The position numbers and the translations under genes are program-made. Positions 25,485 through 34,140 of a DNA stretch of 64,000 nucleotides are shown piece after piece; within the stretch, counting starts at the first letter, position 1, and every line of letters begins with the position of its first letter. Under the pieces are notes generated by a model. That model was not told where the DNA came from. It worked only from the letters and a program-made list of their open reading frames with translations, and did not search any database. The stretch is from contig NZ_BSKJ01000005.1 in NCBI RefSeq assembly GCF_030159595.1, positions 275,232 through 339,231 of the forward strand. Direction: 5' to 3'. Source of the stretch: Pseudomonas putida. GTDB taxonomy: Bacteria > Pseudomonadota > Gammaproteobacteria > Pseudomonadales > Pseudomonadaceae.

Positions 25485-26792
25485 ATGAACGCAGCATTGA
25501 ACAAAGGCCCGGCACAGCGTGCGCCGTCCTATTACAGCGCCACCCTCAACGACCACACCGAGTACCCGCAGCTCAAAGGCACGGTGCAAGTGGATGTGGC
25601 CATCATCGGCGGCGGCTTCACCGGCGTCGCCACGGCGGTGGAGCTGGCCGAGCGAGGCCTGAAGGTGGCCATCGTCGAAACCAACCGCATCGGCTGGGGT
25701 GCCAGCGGGCGCAATGGCGGCCAGGTCACCGGCAGCCTGTCGGGCGACGAGGCCATGCGCACGCAAATGCGTAGCCACCTGGGCGCCGAAGTCGACGATT
25801 TCATCTGGCACCTGCGCTGGCGTGGGCACCAGGTAATCGAACAACGCGTGGCGCGCTATGGCATCGACTGCGACCTCAAGCACGGCCACCTGCATGCGGC
25901 GATGAAGCCCTCGCACATGAACGAACTGCGCGCCTTCGAGGCCGAGGCCCAGCGCCGGGGCATGGGCGAGCAGGTACAACTGCTCGACCGCGCTGCAGTG
26001 GCCGAGCACCTGCAGAGCCCGCTGTACCTGGGCGCGTTGAAGAACCTGCGCAACCTGCACCTGCATCCGCTCAACCTGTGCCTGGGTGAGGCCCGCGCTG
26101 CCCACAGCCTGGGTGCACTGATTTTCGAAAACGCCGAGGTGCTGGACATCGTCCACGGCCCGCGCCCGGCAGTGGTCACCGCTCACGGCCGGGTCGAGGC
26201 ACGCCAGGTGATGCTGGCCGGCGATGTGTATCACAAACTGGAAAAGCGCCAGCTCAAGGGCAAGATCTTCCCGGCCATGGGCGGCATCGTCACCACCGCA
26301 CCACTGGGAGAGCTGGCCGAGCAGATCAACCCGCAGGACCTGGCGGTGTATGACTGCCGTTTCGTGCTCGACTACTACCGCCTCACGGCCGACAAGCGCC
26401 TGCTGTTTGGCGGCGGCGCCAATTACTCGGGCAAGGATTCACGCGACATCGAAGGCGAGCTGCGCCCGTGCATCGAACGCACCTTTCCGGCGCTCAAGGG
26501 CGTGCCGATCGAGTTCCAGTGGAGCTGCGCCATGGGCATCGTGGTCAACCGCATCCCGCAGCTGGGCAAGCTGTCGGATAACGTGTGGTACTGCCAGGGC
26601 TATTCGGGGCACGGCATTGCCACCAGCCACATCATGGGCGAGATCATGGCCGAGGCATTGACCGGGACGCTGGAAAAGTTCGACACCTTCGCGCAATGCA
26701 AGCATGTGCGGGTGCCGATGGGGGACTTGCTGGGGAACCCGCTGCTGGCGGCGGGGATGTGGTACTACCAGATGCTGGAAAAGCTGCGCTGA
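25485..26792 (+). CDS. puuB: FAD-dependent oxidase, gamma-glutamylputrescine oxidase-like (PuuB)
   Basis: 435-residue DAO-family flavoenzyme. The FAD-binding motif VDVAIIGGGFTGVATAVELAERG lies at residues 32-54 and GASGRNGGQVTGSL near 72, with a C-terminal FAD-contacting GYSGHGIATSHIMGEIMAEAL near 370. It should oxidise the gamma-glutamylated amine made by the preceding ligase, releasing an aldehyde, ammonia or amine, and H2O2. Its start ATG 25485 has AAGGAAC upstream, 24 bp after the ligase stop. Pathway partners (the aldehyde dehydrogenase and amide hydrolase) are not in the window. Confidence 0.87.
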   Translation: MNAALNKGPAQRAPSYYSATLNDHTEYPQLKGTVQVDVAIIGGGFTGVATAVELAERGLKVAIVETNRIGWGASGRNGGQVTGSLSGDEAMRTQMRSHLGAEVDDFIWHLRWRGHQVIEQRVARYGIDCDLKHGHLHAAMKPSHMNELRAFEAEAQRRGMGEQVQLLDRAAVAEHLQSPLYLGALKNLRNLHLHPLNLCLGEARAAHSLGALIFENAEVLDIVHGPRPAVVTAHGRVEARQVMLAGDVYHKLEKRQLKGKIFPAMGGIVTTAPLGELAEQINPQDLAVYDCRFVLDYYRLTADKRLLFGGGANYSGKDSRDIEGELRPCIERTFPALKGVPIEFQWSCAMGIVVNRIPQLGKLSDNVWYCQGYSGHGIATSHIMGEIMAEALTGTLEKFDTFAQCKHVRVPMGDLLGNPLLAAGMWYYQMLEKLR

Positions 26793-26797
26793 TTTCA

Positions 26798-26894
26798 CAG
26801 GCCCCTTCGCGGGTAAACCCGCTCCTACATTTATCGCGCGAACCCAAGGGTTACGCTGTACATGTAGGAGCGGGTTTACCCGCGAAGAGGCCAG
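26798..26894. repeat. Inverted REP pair (BIME-like module)
   Basis: REP units at 26798-26829 and 26863-26894, opposite orientation, arms with GCTCCTACA/TGTAGGAGC instead of the common GCTCCCACA: a variant pair that has changed in both arms together. It fills the 126 bp gap between convergent genes. Confidence 0.9.
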
Positions 26895-26918
26895 TTAAGC
26901 CAGCGGCGATTCAGAAGG

Positions 26919-28616
26919 TCAGGCGATCTTCTTCAAGCCTTGCTTCTTCAGCTCTTCATCGCGCAATTCGCGGCGCAGGATCTTGCCCACGTTGGTGGTC
27001 GGCAGCGAATCACGGAACTCGATCTGGCGCGGCACCTTGTAGCCGGTAACGTTGGCACGCATGTGCTCCATCACCTGCTCCTTGGTCACCGTCATGCCCG
27101 GCTTGACCACGATGAACACCTTGATCACTTCACCCGACTTCTCGTCCGGAACACCAATGGCCGCGCATTGCAACACGCCCGGCAAGGCCGCCAGCACGTC
27201 CTCCAGTTCATTGGGATACACGTTGAAGCCCGAGACCAGGATCATGTCCTTCTTACGGTCGACGATACGCATGTAGCCGTCCGCCTGGATCAGGGCGATG
27301 TCACCGGTCTTCAGCCAGCCTTCGCTGTCGAGAATCTCGGCGGTGGCGTCTTCACGCTGCCAGTAGCCCTTCATCACCTGCGGGCCCTTGACGCACAACT
27401 CGCCCACCTCGCCCAACGGCAGCTCATTGCCAGCGTCGTCGATGATCTTGCACAGGGTCGAAGGCACCGGAATACCGATGGTGCCCACCTGGTTGGCCTC
27501 TGACGGATTCACCGCCGCCACCGGGCTGGTTTCGGTCATGCCGTAACCTTCGCAGATGGCGCAGCCGGTAACGGCCTTCCAGCGCTCGGCCACGCTCAGT
27601 TGCAGGGCCATGCCGCCCGACAGGGTGATTTTCAGCGCCGAGAAGTCCAGGGCGCGGAACGCCTCGTTGTTGCACAGGGCAACGAACAGGGTGTTCAGGC
27701 CGACAAAGCCGCTGAACTTCCATTTGCCCAGTTCCTTGACCATGGCCGGCAAGTCACGCGGGTTGCTGATCAGCACGTTGTGGTTGCCGATCAGCATCAT
27801 CGCCATGCAATGGAAGGTAAAGGCATAGATGTGGTACAGCGGCAGCGGGGTGATGAGGATCTCGCAACCTTCGTGCAGGTTGGACCCCATCAGCGCCCGG
27901 CACTGCAGCATGTTGGCCACCAGGTTGCGGTGGGTGAGCATGGCGCCCTTGGCCACGCCGGTGGTGCCACCGGTGTACTGCAGCACGGCCACGTCGTTGG
28001 CCTGCGGGTTGGCCTCGGTCACCGGCTGGCCCTTGCCCAGTGCCAGGGCGTCGTTGAAGCGCACGGCACGCGGCAGGCTGTAGGCCGGCACCATCTTCTT
28101 CACATACTTGATCACGCTGTTGATCAACAGGCGCTTGAGTGGCGGCAGCAAGTCGGCCACTTCGGTGACGATGACGTGTTTGACCTGGGTCTTGGGTACC
28201 ACCTTCTCGGCCAGGTGGGCCATGTTGGCCAGGCACACAAGGGCCTTGGCGCCAGAGTCGTTGAACTGGTGTTCCATCTCCCGGGCGGTATACAGCGGGT
28301 TGGTGTTGACCACGATCAGCCCGGCACGCATGGCACCGAATACCGCCACCGGGTATTGCAGGACATTGGGCAGTTGCACGGCAATGCGGTCACCCGGCTT
28401 GAGGTCGGTATGCTGCTGCAGCCAGGCGGCAAATGCCCCCGACAGCGCATACAGTTCGCCATAAGTGATAGTCTTGCCCAGGTTGCTAAAGGCCGGTTTG
28501 TCGGCAAAGCGTTGGCAGGATTGCTTGAGTACCGCCTGGATATTGGGGAATTCGTCAGGATTGATTTCCGCCGTAATCCCGGCTGGGTACTTATCCTTCC
28601 AAAAATGTTCGATCAT
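26919..28616 (-). CDS. fadD1: Long-chain acyl-CoA synthetase FadD1
   Basis: 565-residue AMP-forming acyl-CoA ligase. It activates fatty acids with ATP and CoA for beta-oxidation and lipid synthesis, at the inner face of the membrane. Motifs: P-loop YTGGTTGVAKGAMLTHRN near residue 210, GYGMTETSPVA near 360, and GWLKTGDIALIQADGYMRIVDRKKDMILVSGFNVYPNELE. The ATG 28616 has AAGGAGT upstream and gives the usual MIEHFWKDKYPAG start. Its closest neighbour by sequence is the tandem gene fadD2, as in P. aeruginosa. Confidence 0.93.
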   Translation of the reverse strand: MIEHFWKDKYPAGITAEINPDEFPNIQAVLKQSCQRFADKPAFSNLGKTITYGELYALSGAFAAWLQQHTDLKPGDRIAVQLPNVLQYPVAVFGAMRAGLIVVNTNPLYTAREMEHQFNDSGAKALVCLANMAHLAEKVVPKTQVKHVIVTEVADLLPPLKRLLINSVIKYVKKMVPAYSLPRAVRFNDALALGKGQPVTEANPQANDVAVLQYTGGTTGVAKGAMLTHRNLVANMLQCRALMGSNLHEGCEILITPLPLYHIYAFTFHCMAMMLIGNHNVLISNPRDLPAMVKELGKWKFSGFVGLNTLFVALCNNEAFRALDFSALKITLSGGMALQLSVAERWKAVTGCAICEGYGMTETSPVAAVNPSEANQVGTIGIPVPSTLCKIIDDAGNELPLGEVGELCVKGPQVMKGYWQREDATAEILDSEGWLKTGDIALIQADGYMRIVDRKKDMILVSGFNVYPNELEDVLAALPGVLQCAAIGVPDEKSGEVIKVFIVVKPGMTVTKEQVMEHMRANVTGYKVPRQIEFRDSLPTTNVGKILRRELRDEELKKQGLKKIA

Positions 28617-28779
28617 GGAAGCCCACTCCTTCAGCAACAGCGAAGTTCGATTGGCGCGTCGATGCGCTTATTATTGATATGAGACGGCGGTTCGTTGCAA
28701 ACCGGATCGTCTGAAAGCGGGCCGAGAGTAACAGCTTTGCCTGGGGTCGCCTAGAGGCCAAAACAGGCCTTATAGTCAC

Positions 28780-28813
28780 AAAAATGACTCAATGAACAAT
28801 ACAGGTCATTTTT
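28780..28813. promoter_or_regulatory. Inverted repeat AAAAATGAC - 16 nt - GTCATTTTT before fadD1
   Basis: Perfect 9+9 bp inverted repeat in the AT-rich 297 bp gap between fadD2 and fadD1, 164-197 bp upstream of the fadD1 start codon. Spacing of the arm centres is about 25 bp, so arms would lie about two and a half turns apart. Possible operator or mRNA hairpin; it does not match the published PsrA-type GAAAC/GTTTC sites. Confidence 0.35.
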
Positions 28814-28876
28814 AGAGTTTTTAACCAAAATGTCGCAGATCGGGCTGTAATTAGCCTGTTAGAGCCGTTTAAAGGC

Positions 28877-28898
28877 CTTCGCGGGCTCACCCGCGAAG
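28877..28898. repeat. Partial REP hairpin after fadD2
   Basis: CTTCGCGGG-CTCA-CCCGCGAAG: the inner 9 bp stem of a REP without its outer arms, 16 bp past the fadD2 stop on the minus strand. It may mark the end of the fadD2 message. Confidence 0.55.
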
Positions 28899-28913
28899 AA
28901 GCCAGCACAGCAT

Positions 28914-30602
28914 TTACGCGATGTCGCGCAACTCCCGTCGCAGAATCTTGCCCACCGGCGTCATCGGCAACGACTCGCGCAGCACGATGTGCTTGGGCAC
29001 CTTGTAGCCGGTGAAGTTGGCTTTGCAGTAGGCCTTGAGCTCATCCACGCTAACCCCACCTTCACGCGGCACCACGAACAGCTTCACCGCCTCGCCGGAA
29101 CGCTCGTCCGGCACGCCGATGGCTGCACAGTTGGCGACCTTGGGGTGGCCCATCACCACGTCCTCGATCTCGTTGGGGTACACGTTGAAGCCCGAGACGA
29201 TGATCATGTCCTTCTTGCGGTCAACGATGCGGGTGAAGCCGTCCGGGTCGATCACCGCAATGTCGCCGGTCTTGAACCAGCCGTCCGCATCCAGGGCCTG
29301 GGCTGTAGCCTCGGGCTGCTGCCAGTAACCTTTCATCACCTGCGGGCCCTTGATGCACAGCTCGCCCCGCTCGCCCAGCGGCATCTCGTTGCCCTCATCG
29401 TCGATCACCTTGAACGCGGTACCCGCCACCGGGATACCTACGGTGCCCAGCCGCGCCAACTGGCCATAGGGGTTGGTACTGGCCACCGGCGAGGTTTCAG
29501 TCAGGCCATAGCCTTCGACAATGCGGCAGCCGGTAAGCGCTTCCCAGCGCTCGGCAGTGGCCTTGACCAGCGCCGTACCGCCGGAGTTGGTGACCTTCAG
29601 CGCCGAGAAATCCAGCTGACGGAAACCGGGATGGTCCATCAGCGCAACGAACAGGGTATTCAGCCCCAGCAGCGCGGAGAAACGCCACTTGCCCAGCTCC
29701 TTGATGAAGCCTGGGATATCCCGCGGGTTGGTGATCAGCACGTTGTGGTTACCGGTGACCATCATGCACATGCAGTTCGCGGTAAAGGCATAGATGTGGT
29801 ACAGCGGCAGCGGCGCGATCATCACCTCCTGGCCATCCTTGAGCAGCTTCTGCCCATCGGGGCCGTGCTGCGAGAAGCAGGCCAGGACCTGTAGCATGTT
29901 GGCCACCAGGTTGCCGTGGGTGAGCATCGCGCCTTTGGCAAGGCCAGTGGTACCGCCGGTGTACTGCAGCACGGCGATGTCGTCCAAACGCTGCGGCACC
30001 GGTTTGTGCGACAGCTCGCGCCCTTGGCGCAGCACCTGTTTGAACGATACGGCCTGAGGCAGATGATAGGCCGGCACCATCTTCTTCAGCTTGTCGACCA
30101 CCGTGTTGATCAGCCAGCCCTTGGCAGCAGGCAACAGGTCGCCCATCTTCGCCTCGATCAGGTAGTCGATGCCGGTGTCGGGCAGTACCTCCTGCACACG
30201 CTTGCCGAACATGTTCAGGTACACCAGCGCACGTGCGCCGCTGTCCTTGAACTGGTGGCGCATTTCGCGCTCGGTGTACAGCGGGTTGGTGTTGACCACG
30301 ATCAGGCCGGCGCGCATGGCACCGAAGACGGCGATGGGGTATTGCAGCACGTTGGGCATCTGCACCGCGATGCGGTCGCCCGGTTTCAGGTCGGTGTGCT
30401 GCTGCAACCAGCCGGCGAAGGCGGCCGAATGGCGCTCCAGCTCCGCGTAGGTCAGGGTCACGCCCAGGTTGCTGAACGCCGGGCGGTCGGCAAAGCGCTT
30501 GCAGGAGCGCTCGAACACCTCGACGACCGAGGCGTAGGCATTGATGTCGATGGTGGAAGGCACGCCTGCGGGGCGCTTGTCATTCCAGAAGTCGGCTTGC
30601 AT
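28914..30602 (-). CDS. fadD2: Long-chain acyl-CoA synthetase FadD2
   Basis: 562-residue AMP-forming acyl-CoA ligase, a paralogue of the downstream fadD1. Motifs: YTGGTTGLAKGAMLTHGN near residue 215, GYGLTETSPVAS near 365, GWFKTGDIAVIDPDGFTRIVDRKKDMIIVSGFNVYPNEIE. The neighbouring gene across the divergent gap is the lipase-like hydrolase found beside fadD2 in P. aeruginosa, which decides the naming. The RBS AGAGGAAC lies before ATG 30602 and overlaps an Hfq/Crc-like AACAATAATAA stretch, so carbon catabolite repression is plausible. Confidence 0.92.
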   Translation of the reverse strand: MQADFWNDKRPAGVPSTIDINAYASVVEVFERSCKRFADRPAFSNLGVTLTYAELERHSAAFAGWLQQHTDLKPGDRIAVQMPNVLQYPIAVFGAMRAGLIVVNTNPLYTEREMRHQFKDSGARALVYLNMFGKRVQEVLPDTGIDYLIEAKMGDLLPAAKGWLINTVVDKLKKMVPAYHLPQAVSFKQVLRQGRELSHKPVPQRLDDIAVLQYTGGTTGLAKGAMLTHGNLVANMLQVLACFSQHGPDGQKLLKDGQEVMIAPLPLYHIYAFTANCMCMMVTGNHNVLITNPRDIPGFIKELGKWRFSALLGLNTLFVALMDHPGFRQLDFSALKVTNSGGTALVKATAERWEALTGCRIVEGYGLTETSPVASTNPYGQLARLGTVGIPVAGTAFKVIDDEGNEMPLGERGELCIKGPQVMKGYWQQPEATAQALDADGWFKTGDIAVIDPDGFTRIVDRKKDMIIVSGFNVYPNEIEDVVMGHPKVANCAAIGVPDERSGEAVKLFVVPREGGVSVDELKAYCKANFTGYKVPKHIVLRESLPMTPVGKILRRELRDIA

Positions 30603-30613
30603 TTATTATTGTT
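30603..30613 (-). promoter_or_regulatory. Hfq/Crc catabolite-activity motif at the fadD2 start
   Basis: On the minus strand the 11 nt before the ATG read AACAATAATAA, two overlapping perfect matches to the AANAANAA motif used by Hfq and Crc in Pseudomonas to repress translation of catabolic mRNAs. It overlaps the ribosome-binding region. Effect on fadD2 is inferred. Confidence 0.55.
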
Positions 30614-30820
30614 CCTCTGCCTGGACCTGCACTGCGTCCTTTAGTCCTTTACCTGATCGCCTGCTGGCGAAAAGGCGTTGATCCGACGTTAGCAGGTAAG
30701 TCCAAGGTGGCATATACGCCAAGTGCCGCCATTAACATTGTGAATCTTATTTGTGCCCTTCCTGCAATCCGGCCGGTTGTGCATACACTGTTCGGGTACC
30801 TGTGCGCACAAGGACCCGCC

Positions 30821-31765
30821 ATGCCCCACGACGCCTTCTGGCTGCCCGCCAGCGAGCACTGCAGCTTGTATGTGCACCAATGGCTGCCGGCCAAACCGGT
30901 GAAAGCCGTGGTGCTGCTGGCCCATGGCATGGCCGAGCATGCCGGGCGCTACCAGCGCCTGGGGCAGGCCCTGAGCGAGGCCGGCTTTGCCCTGCTCGCG
31001 GCCGACCAGCGCGGCCACGGGCGCACTGCCGAACTGGGCAGCCTCGGCCTGTTCGCCCGCCATCATGGCTGGAATGCCGTGGTCAACGACCTCGGCCGGG
31101 TGGCCCAGCACATCGGTCAGCAGTACCCCTGCACGCCGCTGTTCCTGTTCGGCCACAGCATGGGCAGCTACATCGCCCAGGCCTACCTGCTGCACCACAG
31201 CGCCAGCCTGCACGGGGCCATTCTCAGTGGCTCCAACTACCAGCCGGCGACGCTGTACCGCGTGGCCCGGCAGATTGCCCGGCTGGAAGCCTGGCGCCAG
31301 GGGCCGTTGGGCAACAGTGCACTGATCGAGTGGTTGTCGTTCGGCGCGTTCAACAAGGCATTCAAGCCCAACCGCACGGCATTCGACTGGCTCAGCCGCG
31401 ACCCGGCCGAGGTCGACCTGTACGTCAACGACCCGTTGTGCGGCTTTCGCTGCAGCAACCAGCTGTGGCTTGACCTGCTGCAAGGCTTGGCGCAGATCAG
31501 CCAGCCGAGTAACCTCGCGCAGATCGATCCGAACCTGCCCATGCTGGTGATCGGGGGTGAATGTGATCCGGTCAGTGCCGGCAAGCGTCTCACCCATCTG
31601 GCCGACGCCCTGCGCGCGACCGGCAATCGACATGTACAGCTGCGCGTCTATCCTGAGGCGCGGCATGAAGTACTCAACGAAACCAACCGTGACGAGGTCA
31701 CCGCCGATATTCTCGGCTGGCTTGAACAGGCGCTGGCCCTTGGCCGCCCCGTGCGCAGTGAATGA
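30821..31765 (+). CDS. Alpha/beta hydrolase, monoacylglycerol-lipase-like
   Basis: 314-residue serine hydrolase of the lysophospholipase/monoacylglycerol lipase group. The HGMAEH motif is near residue 39, the nucleophile elbow GHSMG near 112 and the final His in YPEARHEVLNE near 280. It should cleave acyl glycerols or lysolipids, feeding free fatty acids to FadD1/2. Start ATG 30821 (MPHDAFWLP) has AAGGAC upstream; a longer frame from 30707 lacks a ribosome site. It is divergent from fadD2 and followed 34 bp later by a MaoC gene, the same order as in P. aeruginosa. Confidence 0.85.
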   Translation: MPHDAFWLPASEHCSLYVHQWLPAKPVKAVVLLAHGMAEHAGRYQRLGQALSEAGFALLAADQRGHGRTAELGSLGLFARHHGWNAVVNDLGRVAQHIGQQYPCTPLFLFGHSMGSYIAQAYLLHHSASLHGAILSGSNYQPATLYRVARQIARLEAWRQGPLGNSALIEWLSFGAFNKAFKPNRTAFDWLSRDPAEVDLYVNDPLCGFRCSNQLWLDLLQGLAQISQPSNLAQIDPNLPMLVIGGECDPVSAGKRLTHLADALRATGNRHVQLRVYPEARHEVLNETNRDEVTADILGWLEQALALGRPVRSE

Positions 31766-31799
31766 TAGCCGCCCTCGCCCAACGCTTAAGGAAGCACCG

Positions 31800-32270
31800 A
31801 TGTCCCAGGTCACCAACACGCCTTACGAAGCCCTCGAAGTCGGCCAGAAGGCCGAGTACAAGAAATCCGTTGAAGAACGCGATATCCAGTTGTTCGCTGC
31901 GATGTCCGGTGACCACAACCCAGTGCACCTGGATGCCGAGTTCGCAGCCAAGAGCATGTTCCGCGAGCGCATTGCCCATGGCATGTTCAGCGGCGCGCTG
32001 ATCAGTGCGGCAGTGGCCTGCACCCTGCCTGGCCCTGGCACCATCTACCTGGGCCAGCAAATGAGCTTCCAGAAGCCGGTGAAAATTGGCGATACCTTGA
32101 CCGTGCGCCTGGAAATTCTTGAGAAACTGCCGAAGTTCAAGGTGCGCATTGCCACCAATGTGTACAACCAGAACGATGAGCTGGTGGTCGAGGGCGAGGC
32201 CGAGATCCTGGCACCGCGCAAGCAGCAGACGGTCGAGCTGGTGTCGCCGCCGAACTTTGTGGCTAGCTGA
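31800..32270 (+). CDS. MaoC-family enoyl-CoA hydratase/dehydratase
   Basis: 156-residue single hot-dog-fold protein. The hydratase 2 catalytic motif is visible: FAAMSGDHNPVHLDAEFAA (Asp and His about nine residues apart) and GMFSGALISAAVA. Hydrates enoyl-CoA to (R)-3-hydroxyacyl-CoA, as PhaJ-type enzymes do for polyhydroxyalkanoate supply; which chain length is used is unknown. The gene starts 34 bp after the hydrolase with AAGGAAG upstream. Confidence 0.87.
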   Translation: MSQVTNTPYEALEVGQKAEYKKSVEERDIQLFAAMSGDHNPVHLDAEFAAKSMFRERIAHGMFSGALISAAVACTLPGPGTIYLGQQMSFQKPVKIGDTLTVRLEILEKLPKFKVRIATNVYNQNDELVVEGEAEILAPRKQQTVELVSPPNFVAS

Positions 32271-32288
32271 AGATTGATGTAGCCCGTA

Positions 32289-32385
32289 CCGGCCTCTTCG
32301 CGGGCAAGCCCGCTCCCACAGGATCGCAACAGGGCTGAAGCCTGTGCAGTACCTGTGGGAGCGGGCTTGCCCGCGAAGAGGCCGG
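32289..32385. repeat. Inverted REP pair (BIME-like module)
   Basis: REP units at 32289-32322 and 32352-32385, core CTCTTCGCGGGCAAGCCCGC, with both units ending in the fuller CCGG arms. Fills the 126 bp gap between the convergent MaoC and ECF sigma genes. Confidence 0.9.
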
Positions 32386-32396
32386 TACTGCCAACA

Positions 32397-33635
32397 TCAC
32401 TCGATAACCTTCAGCCGCTGCTCGATAAACCGCCGCTCCGGCAGCTGCCGGGTCAAGGCCAATGCCTGCTGCCAGGCCTCACGCGCCTCCTCCACCTGCC
32501 CCAGTTGATAGTGCAACTCGGCCCGCGCCGCATGCGCCAGGTGATAGTCCAGCAACTCCCCCCGCGCCAGAATCCCCTCGACCACCCGCAAGCCAACCTC
32601 CGGTCCATCCCTCTTGGCCAGTGCCACCGCCCGGTTCAGCTCCACCACTGCTGACGGCCAATGCCGCTGCAACACGTCATACAGCCCGACGATCTGCGCC
32701 CAGTCAGTCTCCTCTGCCGTCGCCGCTTCGGCATGCACCGCAGCAATCGCTGCCTGCACGGTATAGGCACCAAATGCGCGACTTTGCAGCGCCTGGCGTA
32801 CCAGCTCACAGCCCTCGTCAATGCGTTGCCGGTCCCACAGGCTGCGGTCCTGCCGCTCCAGCACCACCAGGTTGCCTTGGGCATCGGTTCGCGACCGCTG
32901 CCGGGACGCTTGCAGCAACATCAAGGCCAACAGGCCGACCGCTTCCGGATCGGGCAGCAACTGCACCAACAGCCGTGCCAGACGGATGGCCTCATCACTC
33001 AGGTCCTGCTGCAGCAGCGCCTCGCCCGATGACGCCGAATACCCCTCGTTGAACACCAGGTAGATCACCCGCAGCACGCTTTCCAGGCGCTCGGGCAGTT
33101 CGTTCAGCTCCGGTACCTGGTATGGGATGCCAGCGTCGCGGATCTTGGCCTTGGCGCGGACAATGCGCTGGGCGATGGTGGCCGGGCTTTGCAGGAAGGC
33201 GCGGGCGATCTGTTCGGTGGTCAGGTCGCAGACTTCGCGCAGGGTCAACGGCACTTGGGCATCGGCAGACAGTGCCGGGTGGCAGCAAGTGAAAACCAGC
33301 CGCAGGCGGTCATCCGCCAACAACTCGTCTTCGCTCGGGTCTTGTACCTGCCCGTCCAGCAGCATGCTCAGGTCTGCCTGGGAGCGGTCGAAGCGGGCAC
33401 GCCGGCGCAGCGCATCGATGGCCTTGAAGCGCCCGGTGGAAACCAGCCACGCCCGTGGGTTATCAGGGATTCCGTCGCGCTGCCAACGCTCGACGGCGAT
33501 GAAGAAGGCATCATGCATGGCCTCCTCGGCCAGGTCGAAATCACCCAGCAGGCGGATCAGCGTTGCCAGAATGCGCCGCGACTCCCGCCGGTACACCGCC
33601 TCGACTTCGGCGCGCACCTGCGCCAATGCCACCAT
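32397..33635 (-). CDS. ECF42-group RNA polymerase sigma factor
   Basis: 412-residue ECF sigma factor, far longer than the 180-residue norm. Sigma2 (residues 10-80, LGDFDLAEEAMHDAFFIAVERW...NPRAWLVSTGRFKAIDALRRR) and sigma4 (residues 110-165, LTTEQIARAFLQSPATIAQRIVRAKAKIR) are followed by a C-terminal helical TPR-like extension of about 230 residues, which defines ECF42 and is needed for activity in the group. No anti-sigma gene is present; the extension probably takes its place. Its ATG overlaps the stop of the SRPBCC gene by 1 nt (TGATG). Neighbouring DGPF protein is the hallmark ECF42 target. Confidence 0.9.
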   Translation of the reverse strand: MVALAQVRAEVEAVYRRESRRILATLIRLLGDFDLAEEAMHDAFFIAVERWQRDGIPDNPRAWLVSTGRFKAIDALRRRARFDRSQADLSMLLDGQVQDPSEDELLADDRLRLVFTCCHPALSADAQVPLTLREVCDLTTEQIARAFLQSPATIAQRIVRAKAKIRDAGIPYQVPELNELPERLESVLRVIYLVFNEGYSASSGEALLQQDLSDEAIRLARLLVQLLPDPEAVGLLALMLLQASRQRSRTDAQGNLVVLERQDRSLWDRQRIDEGCELVRQALQSRAFGAYTVQAAIAAVHAEAATAEETDWAQIVGLYDVLQRHWPSAVVELNRAVALAKRDGPEVGLRVVEGILARGELLDYHLAHAARAELHYQLGQVEEAREAWQQALALTRQLPERRFIEQRLKVIE

Positions 33636-34120
33636 CAGTCAGGCATCCGTTGGGTCACCACCTCCACCAGGCGGTCCAGGCTTTCTCCCCAGCCTTGGTA
33701 GAAACCCATTTCCTCATGGGCCCGGCAGTCCGTAGCATTCCAGTGCCAGGCGCGGGCGGTGTAGCGGGTTTTGCCGTGCTCCTCGTCAAAGCTGATCACG
33801 GCGGTCATGAAGGCCTTGTCCGACGGCACCCAACCGGGGCCGAAGGCATCGGTGAACACCAGCCGGCGCGGCGCGGCAATTTCCAGAAACACGCCCTGGT
33901 TCGGGTACTCGCTGCCATCCGGCGCACGCATCAGGGTACGGAACAGGCCGCCGGCCCATAACTGCATCTCGCACTCCGGGGTGGTCATGCCGTGCGGCCC
34001 CCACCACTGCATCAGCCACTGGGGTTCGGTCCAGGCGCGAAACACCTTGGCCGGTGGTGCATCGATCAGGCGGCTGATGGACAACTCGTGTTGCGCTTGC
34101 GCAGTGGGAGCAAGGCTCAT
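33635..34120 (-). CDS. SRPBCC/AHSA1-family protein
   Basis: 161-residue START-like hydrophobic-cavity protein. It opens with the AHSA1 signature LSISRLIDAPPAKVFRAWTEPQWLMQWWGP and has the RLVFTDAFGP and MTAVISFDE strands. Substrate or ligand unknown. ATG 34120 with GGAGAA upstream; the longer frame to 34411 is antisense-like shadow. Third gene in the ECF42 operon, 20 bp after the DGPF gene and overlapping the sigma factor start. Confidence 0.85.
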   Translation of the reverse strand: MSLAPTAQAQHELSISRLIDAPPAKVFRAWTEPQWLMQWWGPHGMTTPECEMQLWAGGLFRTLMRAPDGSEYPNQGVFLEIAAPRRLVFTDAFGPGWVPSDKAFMTAVISFDEEHGKTRYTARAWHWNATDCRAHEEMGFYQGWGESLDRLVEVVTQRMPD

Positions 34121-34140
34121 GCTGTTGTTCTCCGTAGCGG

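Noticed and set aside
28690..28710. PsrA site upstream of fadD1 (GGTTCGTTGCAAACC)
   Set aside because: The half-sites are in the wrong order compared with the GAAAC/GTTTC type; imperfect palindrome only.
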